Shown here: piece after piece, positions 1 through 5,652 of the stretch
Position numbering within the stretch: position 1 is the first letter of the stretch
Layout of the letters: each line of letters opens with the position of its first letter
Source: an uncultured Clostridia bacterium
GTDB taxonomy: Bacteria > Bacillota_A > Clostridia > Christensenellales > CAG-138
Direction: 5' to 3'
Length of the DNA: 5,655 nt
NCBI GenBank assembly: GCA_946623765.1
Contig: CAMORL010000106.1
Location: 1 to 5,655 of the forward strand
Made by a program: the position numbers and the translations under genes
The notes under the pieces: generated by a model
Database searches by the model: none
What the model was told of the DNA's origin: nothing
Seen by the model: the letters and a program-made list of their open reading frames with translations, nothing else

Positions 1-2
1 TC

Positions 3-1460
3 GTCGAGGACGGGACGCCTGTCGAGCTCTATGTGGAGCAGGAAGGCAGCGAACGTCTCGTCGGCAACATCTATCTCGGGAAGGTGCAAAACGTCCTTCC
101 CGGCATGCAGGCGGCGTTTGTTGACATCGGTCTCGAAAAGAACGCGTTCTTGTACGCGGGAGACGTGTTCACACCCGGCGACGCCTATGACGAACTCGAA
201 AAGATCCCGGAAACACGCAAGATCGGCGATATGCTGAAACCCGGTCAGAGCGTGGTCGTGCAGGTGGCGAAGGACCCGATCGGCACGAAGGGCGCGAGAG
301 TGACCACGCATCTGACGCTTGCGGGCAGGTCGCTCGTTCTGATGCCGACCGTGGAGTATATCGGCGTTTCCCGCCGCATCGAAAAGGAAGAGGAGCGCAC
401 AAGACTCCGCAAGCTCATCAAGGAACTGAAGCCCGAAGGCATGGGCGTGATCGTGCGCACCGCGTCGGAGGGACGCACCAAGGACGCGTTCAAGGAAGAA
501 CTGGACAGTCTGAAGCTGCTGTACAGCGATATTCAGAAGAAGGCGAAGACGCAGAAAGCGCCGAAGCTGCTGCACGAGGAACAGAGCCTTTTGTACCGCA
601 CCGTGCGCGATCTTCTGATGCGCGACGTGGACCGGCTGTTCGTCAACGACCGGAACGCGTATCAGGAGCTTTGCAGCATCGCGTCCGTCATGGCGCCGAA
701 GCTCAAGGCACGCATTCTCTTCAAGGACAGCGAAGCGCTGTTCGAACGCTGCGAGGCGGAAAGCAAGATCGACAAGGCTTTGGCTCGCAAGGTCTGGCTG
801 AAAAGCGGCGGATATCTCATCATCGACCGCGCGGAAGCGCTGACCGTCATCGACGTCAACACCGGCAAGTTCGTCGGCAAGGACAACCTCGAAAAGACGA
901 TCACGGCGACCAACTGCGAGGCGGCGACGGAGATTGCGCTGCAGCTGCGGCTGCGCGATATCGGCGGCATCGTCATCATCGACTTCATCGACATGGAGAA
1001 GGAGTCGAACCGCCAGCTCGTTCTGCAGACGCTGAAAAACGCGATGCACGACGATCATACGCGCTCGCACGTATTCGGATTCACGCGGCTCGGACTCGTG
1101 GAACTGACGCGCAAAAAGACCGGCAGAAGCATCGGCGACACGCTGAAAGTCACCTGCCCGTGCTGCGAAGGCGAAGGAAAGGTCCTTTCGCCGTATACGG
1201 TGTTCAACAAGCTCAGAAAGCAGGCGCTGCAGATCCTGAAGAGCTCGAACATCCGCCGCATGTACATCGAGGTTCATCCGGACGTCAAAGAGGCGATGGA
1301 AGTGCTCTGCAAGCGCAACGGCACGCTGTTCCCGGAGGTCGAGAACGTCAGCTTCTTCGTCCGCGCAAACGAGAATCTGCATCCGGAAAAATACACGGTT
1401 CGTCCGCTGCCGGATAAAAAGGTCGCGGAAGCGAAGCGCGTCTGCACCGTGCTGCACTGA
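3..1460 (+). CDS. rng: Ribonuclease G/E family endoribonuclease, 5'-partial
   Basis: Single-strand-specific endoribonuclease that cuts AU-rich RNA in 5S/16S rRNA maturation and mRNA decay in the cytoplasm. The frame is open to the left edge, so the true start lies outside; by comparison with family N-termini about 15-20 residues are missing. The GTG at 33 is internal, because the codons before it already read as family sequence. Counting that GTG as residue 1, an S1 RNA-binding domain (GNIYLGKVQNVLPGMQAAFVD) begins at about residue 11. The 5'-monophosphate sensor motif VRT is at 141-143. The two metal-binding catalytic aspartates are D274 (VIDVNTG) and D317 (IIDFIDM), 43 residues apart as in E. 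coli RNase E/G. The zinc-link CPCC is at 375-378. The protein ends about 100 residues after the zinc-link, so it has the short RNase G architecture without the RNase E scaffold tail. G versus E is called from length only. Confidence 0.95.
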   Translation, partial: VEDGTPVELYVEQEGSERLVGNIYLGKVQNVLPGMQAAFVDIGLEKNAFLYAGDVFTPGDAYDELEKIPETRKIGDMLKPGQSVVVQVAKDPIGTKGARVTTHLTLAGRSLVLMPTVEYIGVSRRIEKEEERTRLRKLIKELKPEGMGVIVRTASEGRTKDAFKEELDSLKLLYSDIQKKAKTQKAPKLLHEEQSLLYRTVRDLLMRDVDRLFVNDRNAYQELCSIASVMAPKLKARILFKDSEALFERCEAESKIDKALARKVWLKSGGYLIIDRAEALTVIDVNTGKFVGKDNLEKTITATNCEAATEIALQLRLRDIGGIVIIDFIDMEKESNRQLVLQTLKNAMHDDHTRSHVFGFTRLGLVELTRKKTGRSIGDTLKVTCPCCEGEGKVLSPYTVFNKLRKQALQILKSSNIRRMYIEVHPDVKEAMEVLCKRNGTLFPEVENVSFFVRANENLHPEKYTVRPLPDKKVAEAKRVCTVLH

Positions 1461-1492
1461 ACGGACGGGACCCGAACGACGGCGAAGCCAAA

Positions 1493-1500
1493 AGAAGGAG
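1493..1500 (+). promoter_or_regulatory. Ribosome binding site of the membrane glycosyltransferase gene
   Basis: AGAAGGAG, five bases before the ATG at 1506. It fixes the start of the membrane protein and indicates translation independent of the RNase gene. No promoter-like pair is visible in the 45-nt gap (1461-1505). Confidence 0.8.
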
Positions 1501-1505
1501 ACCGT

Positions 1506-3047
1506 ATGAAGACCGGAACCGGAAAAGCATCATCCGTATTGCTCAGAATCTTCGCAGTCGCGTTCGGCACGTTCGCGTGCTGGGCTGCGGCGCTCACGGT
1601 CGTTCAATGCCTTCAGAACAAACTGTATCTGCCGCTTGCACTTGCCCCGCTTGCGATTGCTTTGCTTTCGATCCTCTGGAAGACGGGGCGGCAGCTGTAC
1701 CGGCGGATTCCGGACGCGCTGCTTACGGAACTGTTCGCGATTCTGTGCGTGCTTTCGCTTTTCGGCATGCTGTACGTTTCCCATCGCCTGCGGCAGAAAT
1801 TCGGCGTTGAAGTATGGGACTATTCCCGTCTGGAGATCGACGCGTTCACCAAGGCGGGAGGCGGGGAAATCAAAAGATCCTATTATCTCCGCTACCCGAA
1901 CAATCAGCTTTTGCTTCTGATTCTGACGGCGCTTTCCAAGTTCGTTCTCTGGATGGATCCGAAAGCGACGGGGGAAGCGTTTCAGCAATGCGCGATTGCG
2001 CTGAACTGCTCGGCAATTCTGACGTCCGTCATCCTGACGTACTGCGTCCTGAAAAAGACGCGCGGCGCGCACTTTGCGTTTCTTGCCGGGATCTCGCTTC
2101 TGTTCTACCTGCCGCTGTGGCTTTATTCGCCGATCTATTATACGGATACGATGGGATTGCCGCTGATCGTGCTGCCGGTCCTTCTGTATACCTATCTTGC
2201 GGACGGAAAGACCGTCAGAAACATTGTTCTGTTCTGCTTGATGGGGATTGCCACGGCAGTCGGAATGAAGATCAAGGTGAGCTTGGTATTGGTCTTCGCT
2301 GCGATCGGAGTCGCCGTCATGCTGTTCGAACGCCTCAAACGGAAGTGGCTGTTCGTGCTGATCGGAACCGCAGCGCTCGTTCTGTCCTCGTTTTTGATTC
2401 AGACGGGGATCGATAAAACGATGCACTTTACGAAGGACGCTTACGACGAATATCGGTTTCCGTATTCGCATTGGGTTATGATGTCGCTCGGGGAGAGCGG
2501 CGGTTATGAAGCGGATCTAGTGAAATACACGGCGTCGTTTGAAACGATAGCGGAACGCGAGGCGGGTATTGCCAAAAAGACGAAGGAGCTGTTGAACGAA
2601 CGCGGCTTTGCGGGAACCGTGAAGCATCTGTTCGTGACGAAAATGCAGCATGCGTGGGCGGACGGCACACTGAACGCAACGTACTATATCGGAAGAGCGC
2701 CGACGGAAAACGGCTTCTTCCAGGCGCATTTCTGGGAAAGAGGAGCGGCGTTTGGACCGACGAAAATCTATCTGACGGCGCGGCATTTGACACTGCTTAT
2801 CTTTGTGACCCTTTCGGCGGTCGGACTGTTCTTCAGACCGCAGGGCGGCGCGCTCACGGTCATGAAACTATCGGTGTTCGCACTGATGCTGTTTTTGATG
2901 TTCTGGGAGAGCAGCGCGCGGTATCTTATTCACATCGCGCCGTTTCTGCTCGTCTGCGCGGCGGACGGGATGTCGGTGCTCGGCAGGTTTCTGCCGGAGC
3001 GAAAAAAGTCCGTAAAAAGTCCCGAAAATCTTGCAAAAAACGATTGA
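1506..3047 (+). CDS. Polytopic membrane protein, probable GT-C type glycosyltransferase
   Basis: A 513-residue protein with about ten hydrophobic segments (roughly 11-33, 40-57, 70-92, 135-150, 162-181, 190-208, 215-231, 238-275, 281-300, 427-443 and 453-486). It has a long hydrophilic, probably extracytoplasmic, stretch at 301-425 and a basic C-terminal tail. An acidic first external loop (WDYSRLEID, 104-112), a YPNNQ motif (130-134), YYTDT (211-215), HWVMMSLG (322-329), WADG (384-387) and a terminal ESSARYL (468-474) recall a group of Gram-positive integral membrane proteins related to GT-C transferases, which use polyprenyl-phosphate sugars. The likely role, by inference, is adding sugars to a teichoic acid, lipid or other surface polymer; donor and acceptor cannot be read from sequence. 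The start is set by an AGAAGGAG ribosome site at 1493-1500, five bases before the ATG. It lies 45 nt after the RNase gene with no visible terminator between, so co-transcription is likely. Its stop codon lies inside the next promoter. Confidence 0.72.
   Translation: MKTGTGKASSVLLRIFAVAFGTFACWAAALTVVQCLQNKLYLPLALAPLAIALLSILWKTGRQLYRRIPDALLTELFAILCVLSLFGMLYVSHRLRQKFGVEVWDYSRLEIDAFTKAGGGEIKRSYYLRYPNNQLLLLILTALSKFVLWMDPKATGEAFQQCAIALNCSAILTSVILTYCVLKKTRGAHFAFLAGISLLFYLPLWLYSPIYYTDTMGLPLIVLPVLLYTYLADGKTVRNIVLFCLMGIATAVGMKIKVSLVLVFAAIGVAVMLFERLKRKWLFVLIGTAALVLSSFLIQTGIDKTMHFTKDAYDEYRFPYSHWVMMSLGESGGYEADLVKYTASFETIAEREAGIAKKTKELLNERGFAGTVKHLFVTKMQHAWADGTLNATYYIGRAPTENGFFQAHFWERGAAFGPTKIYLTARHLTLLIFVTLSAVGLFFRPQGGALTVMKLSVFALMLFLMFWESSARYLIHIAPFLLVCAADGMSVLGRFLPERKKSVKSPENLAKND
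3002..3040 (+). promoter_or_regulatory. Phased A-tracts upstream of the rplU promoter (possible UP element)
   Basis: Four A-runs lie at 3002-3007, 3014-3018, 3025-3028 and 3035-3040, with centres 10.5-11.5 bases apart, close to one helical turn. They end just before the -35 box, and the last two fall where the RNA polymerase alpha subunit contacts UP elements. They also encode the lysine-rich tail of the upstream membrane protein. Promoter activation by curvature or UP contact is inferred. Confidence 0.45.
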
Positions 3048-3072
3048 CAATCCATAGATCCTGTGGTATATT
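3044..3072 (+). promoter_or_regulatory. Housekeeping sigma-type promoter of the rplU-prp-rpmA operon
   Basis: A perfect -35 box TTGACA (3044-3049) is separated by exactly 17 bases from a -10 box TATATT (3067-3072), which is preceded by the extended -10 dinucleotide TG (3064-3065). This is close to the ideal vegetative (SigA) promoter. Transcription would begin near 3079, giving a leader of about 88 nt before rplU. The -35 box contains the TGA stop (3045-3047) of the upstream gene. Confidence 0.88.
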
Positions 3073-3078
3073 CATCCG

Positions 3079-3166
3079 GTGAGCCGCTTCGGAGCGGTAT
3101 TTAAGTGTGTCAATTCGACACCTCCGTATTTGAGCGAGTCTGGGAAGAAGGAGGAAGCACAAAGCA
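3079..3166 (+). promoter_or_regulatory. Ribosomal protein L21 leader (structured 5' UTR, autoregulatory candidate)
   Basis: The untranslated leader of the rplU operon carries two compact hairpins. The first is CCGCT/AGCGG (3084-3088 with 3093-3097, loop TCGG), extendable by a G-U pair. The second is GTGTC/GACAC (3107-3111 with 3117-3121, loop AATTC). Directly after it, CCTCC (3121-3125) can pair with GGAGG (3150-3154), the ribosome site of rplU. An L21 leader element is known in front of rplU-ysxB-rpmA in low-GC Gram-positives, thought to respond to L21. Position and gene content match; membership of that RNA family is from memory and not from a covariance search. No U-run follows the hairpins, so control of translation fits better than attenuation. 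Confidence 0.7.
3148..3154 (+). promoter_or_regulatory. Ribosome binding site of rplU, possibly sequestered
   Basis: AAGGAGG, a strong SD match but 12 bases from the ATG at 3167, longer than usual. Its GGAGG can pair with CCTCC at 3121-3125 in the leader, so access may depend on leader folding. Confidence 0.7.
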
Positions 3167-3472
3167 ATGTACGCAATCATTCAGACCGGTGGTAAACAGT
3201 ATAAGGTTCAGGTCGGCGACGAAGTTCTCGTTGAGAAGCTCGACGCAGAAGTCGGTACCGAAGTTACCATGGATGTTCTGCTCGTCGCAGACGGCGAAAC
3301 CGTTACGGTCGGCAAGCCCGTCGTAGAAGGCGTCAAGGCAACCGCAAAGGTTCTCGAGCATGGCAAGGGCAAGAAGGTTATCGTCTTCAAGTATAAGCCC
3401 AAGAAGAACATCCGCAAGAAGCGCGGCCATCGTCAGCCTTTCACCAAGGTTGAGATCACCGCAATCGGCTGA
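3167..3472 (+). CDS. rplU: Large-subunit ribosomal protein bL21
   Basis: A structural protein of the 50S subunit that binds 23S rRNA. At 101 residues it is full length for the family. The N-terminus [12 protein letters not shown] is diagnostic, with the GGKQY strand at 8-12. The basic C-terminal rRNA-binding signature, with lysines at 79-85 and GHRQPFT at 87-93, is intact. The start is unambiguous from the conserved N-terminus and the upstream SD. It is the first gene of a three-gene operon with its own promoter and leader, and is expected to be the product that senses its own excess through that leader. Only three bases separate its stop from the prp start. Confidence 0.98.
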   Translation: MYAIIQTGGKQYKVQVGDEVLVEKLDAEVGTEVTMDVLLVADGETVTVGKPVVEGVKATAKVLEHGKGKKVIVFKYKPKKNIRKKRGHRQPFTKVEITAIG

Positions 3473-3475
3473 TCC

Positions 3476-3805
3476 ATGATCACCGTGACCGTGACCCGCG
3501 AAAACGGAACCCCCGTGGGATTTCACGTTTCCGGACACGCGAATATGGGTGAGTACGGGGAAGACCTCGTTTGCGCGGCGGTTTCCGCGATCGTGCAGAC
3601 GGCGATCCTCGGGATCACGGAAGTATGTCACATTTCCGCAGGCGTTTCGATCGAAGAAGGCGACACGACCTGCATCCTCACGAAGGACACGGCGGAGGAT
3701 GAAATCCAACGTGCAGCCATCGTCTTTGATACGATGATTGCAGGGCTGCGGAGCATTCAGTCGTCGTATCCCAAAACCCTCAAATTTCGGAACAAGGAGG
3801 TTTAG
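3476..3805 (+). CDS. prp: Prp, cysteine protease processing ribosomal protein L27 (YsxB family)
   Basis: A 109-residue protein of the YsxB/Prp family (formerly DUF464). In Staphylococcus aureus Prp removes the N-terminal extension of L27, a step required for a functional ribosome. The catalytic pair is present: His21 in SGHA and Cys33 in DLVCAAVS, 12 residues apart as in the family. The VCAAVSAIVQTA segment is the usual active-site helix. The start follows the rplU stop by three bases and has no clear SD, so translation is probably coupled to rplU. The last codons (AAG GAG) double as the SD of rpmA. Its encoded substrate lies immediately downstream. Confidence 0.95.
   Translation: MITVTVTRENGTPVGFHVSGHANMGEYGEDLVCAAVSAIVQTAILGITEVCHISAGVSIEEGDTTCILTKDTAEDEIQRAAIVFDTMIAGLRSIQSSYPKTLKFRNKEV
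3794..3800 (+). promoter_or_regulatory. Ribosome binding site of rpmA inside the end of prp
   Basis: AAGGAGG, eight bases before the ATG at 3809 and overlapping the last sense codons of prp. The spacing favours the start at 3809 over the in-frame ATG at 3818 (Met4), which would be 17 bases away. Confidence 0.85.
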
Positions 3806-3808
3806 ATC

Positions 3809-4102
3809 ATGTTTCAGATGAATCTGCAGCTTTTTGCACATAAAAAGGGCGTCGGTTCTTCCCGTAACGGCAGAGACAGCGAGAGCAAGCGTCTCGGACC
3901 GAAGCGTGCAGACGGTCAGTTCGTCCTCGCAGGCAACATCCTCGTTCGCCAGCGCGGCACGCACTTCCATCCCGGCACCAACGTCGGCATCGGCAAGGAT
4001 GATACGCTGTTCGCGAAGATCGACGGCGTCGTTCGCTTCGAGGTCCGCCACGCGGGCAAGAAGACGGTCAGCGTCTACGCCGAAGAAGTCGCCGAAGCAT
4101 AA
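3809..4102 (+). CDS. rpmA: Large-subunit ribosomal protein bL27 with Prp-cleaved N-terminal extension
   Basis: A 50S protein whose mature N-terminus reaches the peptidyl-transferase centre and helps position tRNA. At 97 residues it includes the family signature [15 protein letters not shown] (42-56). It begins [14 protein letters not shown]: the [10 protein letters not shown] junction matches the Prp cleavage site known in Firmicutes, so cutting after Phe9 should leave a mature protein starting AHKKG, like the E. coli protein after Met removal. It starts three bases after the prp stop with its own strong SD, suiting the high output of a ribosomal protein. A strong terminator begins 12 bases after the stop. 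The obg gene that usually follows in Firmicutes is not here. Confidence 0.98.
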   Translation: MFQMNLQLFAHKKGVGSSRNGRDSESKRLGPKRADGQFVLAGNILVRQRGTHFHPGTNVGIGKDDTLFAKIDGVVRFEVRHAGKKTVSVYAEEVAEA

Positions 4103-4114
4103 TGACCAAAACAC

Positions 4115-4146
4115 AAAACAGCACGGTTTTCACCGTGCTGTTTTTT
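4115..4146 (+). terminator. Intrinsic terminator of the rplU-prp-rpmA operon
   Basis: ACAGCACGGT pairs with ACCGTGCTGT around a TTTC loop (4128-4131). The core stem is 4117-4127 with 4132-4142, extendable to 13 pairs by A-T pairs from 4115, and six T's run at 4141-4146. On the - strand the hairpin is followed by a T-rich tail (complement of the A-rich 4108-4118), so it may also stop transcripts coming from the convergent gene. Confidence 0.93.
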
Positions 4147-4225
4147 GCATTTCGTCAGATTGCATGCTGTACGCGGAAAGAAACATTCAAATCCGTCAAC
4201 CGGTTTTGCAAGACGAGAATTGCGT

Positions 4226-4254
4226 ACCCGGCGTTCAACAACGCCGGGTTCTTT
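4226..4254 (+). terminator. Second hairpin with a weak T-tract, possible backup terminator
   Basis: A perfect 10-bp stem, ACCCGGCGTT (4226-4235) with AACGCCGGGT (4240-4249), loop CAAC, followed by a broken T-tract (TCTTTGTATT). The tail is T-rich only on the + strand, so it would act on transcripts passing the first terminator or on a short transcript starting between 4147 and 4225. No gene is visible in that gap. Confidence 0.5.
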
Positions 4255-4300
4255 GTATTCCGATAAAGCCGTCGCCTCGACAGCGTTCGGAAGAGGTTTA

Positions 4301-4312
4301 CCGACGCGTCGG
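4301..4312. repeat. Perfect 12-bp palindrome
   Basis: CCGACGCGTCGG is its own reverse complement. It lies in the convergent non-coding region with no promoter near it. It could be a protein site or chance in GC-rich sequence; no function can be assigned. Confidence 0.3.
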
Positions 4313-4337
4313 CATGAAAAACGCTTGATTTGTCAAA

Positions 4338-4368
4338 CCGCCTGTGCAGCCCGAAAGCTGCACGGCGG
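4338..4368 (-). terminator. Probable terminator of the - strand membrane protein gene
   Basis: A 12-pair stem with one bulged base: CCGCC and GTGCAGC (4338-4342, 4344-4350) pair with GCTGCAC and GGCGG (4357-4368) around a six-base loop. It lies 24 bases after the stop of the - strand gene. Read on that strand it is followed by TTTGACAAATC, only a short T-run, so termination may be weak or partly factor-assisted. Confidence 0.5.
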
Positions 4369-4392
4369 ATCGGTGCCGACGGTTCAATCTTT

Positions 4393-5643
4393 TCAGGACA
4401 GGTTCGGCAGCAGACGGAGCATTTCGAAAACGAATTCGACCGTGAACAGCGCGACGAATGCAATGCCGCAGATCGGAATCATCAGATCCGGTATGACACT
4501 CTTATATGTCTTGGTATATGAGAACAGCAGCACGAACGGGGCGAGGGGGATTAGGCTCAATCCATGACTTACGCCTGTGTTGTATACGATCTGCACAAGG
4601 CTTTCGATCTGTTCCTGACTCTGCCACCCGTTCAGAATCACGTTCAACGCCGCCGGCACCACGATGATCATCAAAAAGTCGACGAGCGACCAGACAATGA
4701 AAATCAGAGCGATATATCCGGAGAATCCGAGGGAGTTCCGGTTTGTCTTCTGGTATGCCATGAACTCCTGATGGGAAAACCCGCTCTTGCGGAACGAACG
4801 CTCGCGGAATTTGACGAAGAATGCAATCGACAGGAAGACCATAAAGATTACCGGCGGTTTTGCGGTCAGCAGCGGCCACACATAGTACGGCAGCGTTATG
4901 ACCCGGATACCCGAAAGAATCTTCAGCACAAAGCACGCGATCTCGTACAGGATCGGAATGAATGCAAACAGACGGAATACAATATGCCATTTGCCGCGGA
5001 ATACCTTTGTCGGACGATACATCAGGAAGAACATCATCAGCGTGTACAGGAACAAATCGATGAAGATGTTATAGGCAAGATATCCGTTCGGATTGATCGT
5101 GGTGAGAATCATGTCGATCGTAATACCCGCAAGCGCGCGGTCGCCGAGAATCAGTTCGGCAATACCCGTTGCATAATGCGCGACCAGCACGATATGTCCG
5201 AGATAGATCAGCGCGGAAAACAGACCGTATGTCATGATCAGCCGCCGATAACCGTTCTTTGCGTTCAGGATAACCGCAAAGTTTGCAAGCATGAACAGCG
5301 GCAGCGTGTACATTTGCATATGCGTCATGTACGTTGCGATGTCGCCTACGATCGGCAAAAAGTTTTTCTGGAACAGTTTGTATCCGATGCCCAGAGCCGT
5401 GCCGCCGAACGCGATCGCGCACAAAAACCACGCGATGATGCGCAGATGCCGGTACGACAGCGGACCGCGATAGCGGATGTCGTTTCCCGCAAGCACTCTG
5501 CAGATTTTTTCACGGCGTTTCGGACGGATCGTTTTTGCCATGCGGGGAATGCCGTGCACCGGTTCGGACGGCGTTTTTGACACGGATTCAACCGGCGTCG
5601 GGTCTTTCGGGATCGCGGACGGCTTTACGGCCGCTTTTTGCAT
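4393..5643 (-). CDS. Integral membrane protein of unknown function, about nine membrane segments
   Basis: I do not recognise this 416-residue protein. Residues 1-65 are hydrophilic, proline- and lysine-rich and carry RPKRREK (40-46), so the N-terminus is probably cytoplasmic. Hydrophobic segments follow at about 68-88, 110-127, 134-156, 187-208, 221-243, 250-277, 306-336, 359-376 and 382-410. Two basic loops, around 209-218 (YRPTKVFRGK) and 278-302 (KFRERSFRKSG onward), look cytoplasmic by the positive-inside rule. NPNGYLAYN (184-192) sits at a membrane boundary. No ATP-binding, transporter or enzyme signature is visible. The ATG at 5643 has AGGA five bases upstream; the alternative Met35 lacks an SD and would remove only the soluble tail. 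The gene converges on the rplU operon, so it belongs to another transcription unit whose promoter lies outside the window. The hydrophobic pattern is why this strand was chosen over the long open frame opposite. Confidence 0.8.
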   Translation of the reverse strand: MQKAAVKPSAIPKDPTPVESVSKTPSEPVHGIPRMAKTIRPKRREKICRVLAGNDIRYRGPLSYRHLRIIAWFLCAIAFGGTALGIGYKLFQKNFLPIVGDIATYMTHMQMYTLPLFMLANFAVILNAKNGYRRLIMTYGLFSALIYLGHIVLVAHYATGIAELILGDRALAGITIDMILTTINPNGYLAYNIFIDLFLYTLMMFFLMYRPTKVFRGKWHIVFRLFAFIPILYEIACFVLKILSGIRVITLPYYVWPLLTAKPPVIFMVFLSIAFFVKFRERSFRKSGFSHQEFMAYQKTNRNSLGFSGYIALIFIVWSLVDFLMIIVVPAALNVILNGWQSQEQIESLVQIVYNTGVSHGLSLIPLAPFVLLFSYTKTYKSVIPDLMIPICGIAFVALFTVEFVFEMLRLLPNLS

Positions 5644-5648
5644 GGTTT

Positions 5649-5652
5649 TCCT
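5649..5652 (-). promoter_or_regulatory. Ribosome binding site of the unknown membrane protein
   Basis: On the - strand AGGA lies five bases before the ATG at 5643. It is a modest SD, but better than anything before the internal Met35 codon, and it supports the longest start. The sequence ends three bases further upstream. Confidence 0.55.

Larger units (their letters stand above)
4103..4392. other. Convergent intergenic region without a recognisable gene
   Basis: 290 bases separate the ends of rpmA and the - strand membrane gene. The region holds the rpmA terminator, a second + strand hairpin, a 12-bp palindrome and a hairpin facing the - strand gene. The open frames crossing it (for example 4145-4567 on + and 4155-4463 on -) have no ribosome site and no family-like sequence and run through these hairpins, so I regard them as chance. 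No tRNA-like fold was seen. Confidence 0.7.

Noticed and set aside
33..35. GTG as the start of the RNase gene
   Set aside because: The ten codons before it in the same frame (VEDGTPVELY) match the family's N-terminal strand, so the gene begins before the window.
671..1417. 248-codon + frame inside the RNase gene
   Set aside because: It lies wholly within the RNase G/E reading frame that carries the catalytic residues. The translation is low-complexity, Arg/His/Gln-rich, as expected for a shifted GC-rich frame.
1530..2471. 313-codon open frame on the - strand, opposite the glycosyltransferase-like gene
   Set aside because: Same pattern: an Arg/Gln-rich mirror of a membrane protein, without SD or recognisable domain.
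3083..3098. First leader hairpin as a transcription terminator
   Set aside because: It is followed by TATTTAAG, not a T-run, and lies only a few bases after the expected transcription start; it fits a leader element better.
3110..4114. 334-codon open frame on the - strand, opposite rplU-prp-rpmA
   Set aside because: It runs antisense across three unmistakable genes and reaches into the terminator region. Its translation is family-less, and codon bias in the real genes easily leaves such a frame open.
4301..4312. 12-bp palindrome as an operator
   Set aside because: It lies between two gene ends with no promoter nearby, so an operator role has no support; kept only as a repeat.
3834..4328. 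164-codon + frame overlapping rpmA and continuing past the terminator
   Set aside because: It is out of frame with L27, Ser/Arg-rich and crosses a strong intrinsic terminator. No ribosome site.
4564..5580. 338-codon open frame on the + strand, opposite the unknown membrane protein
   Set aside because: The product is rich in Gln, Arg, His and Asp, the typical antisense image of hydrophobic codons. It has no good ribosome site, whereas the - strand product has a coherent membrane topology and an SD.
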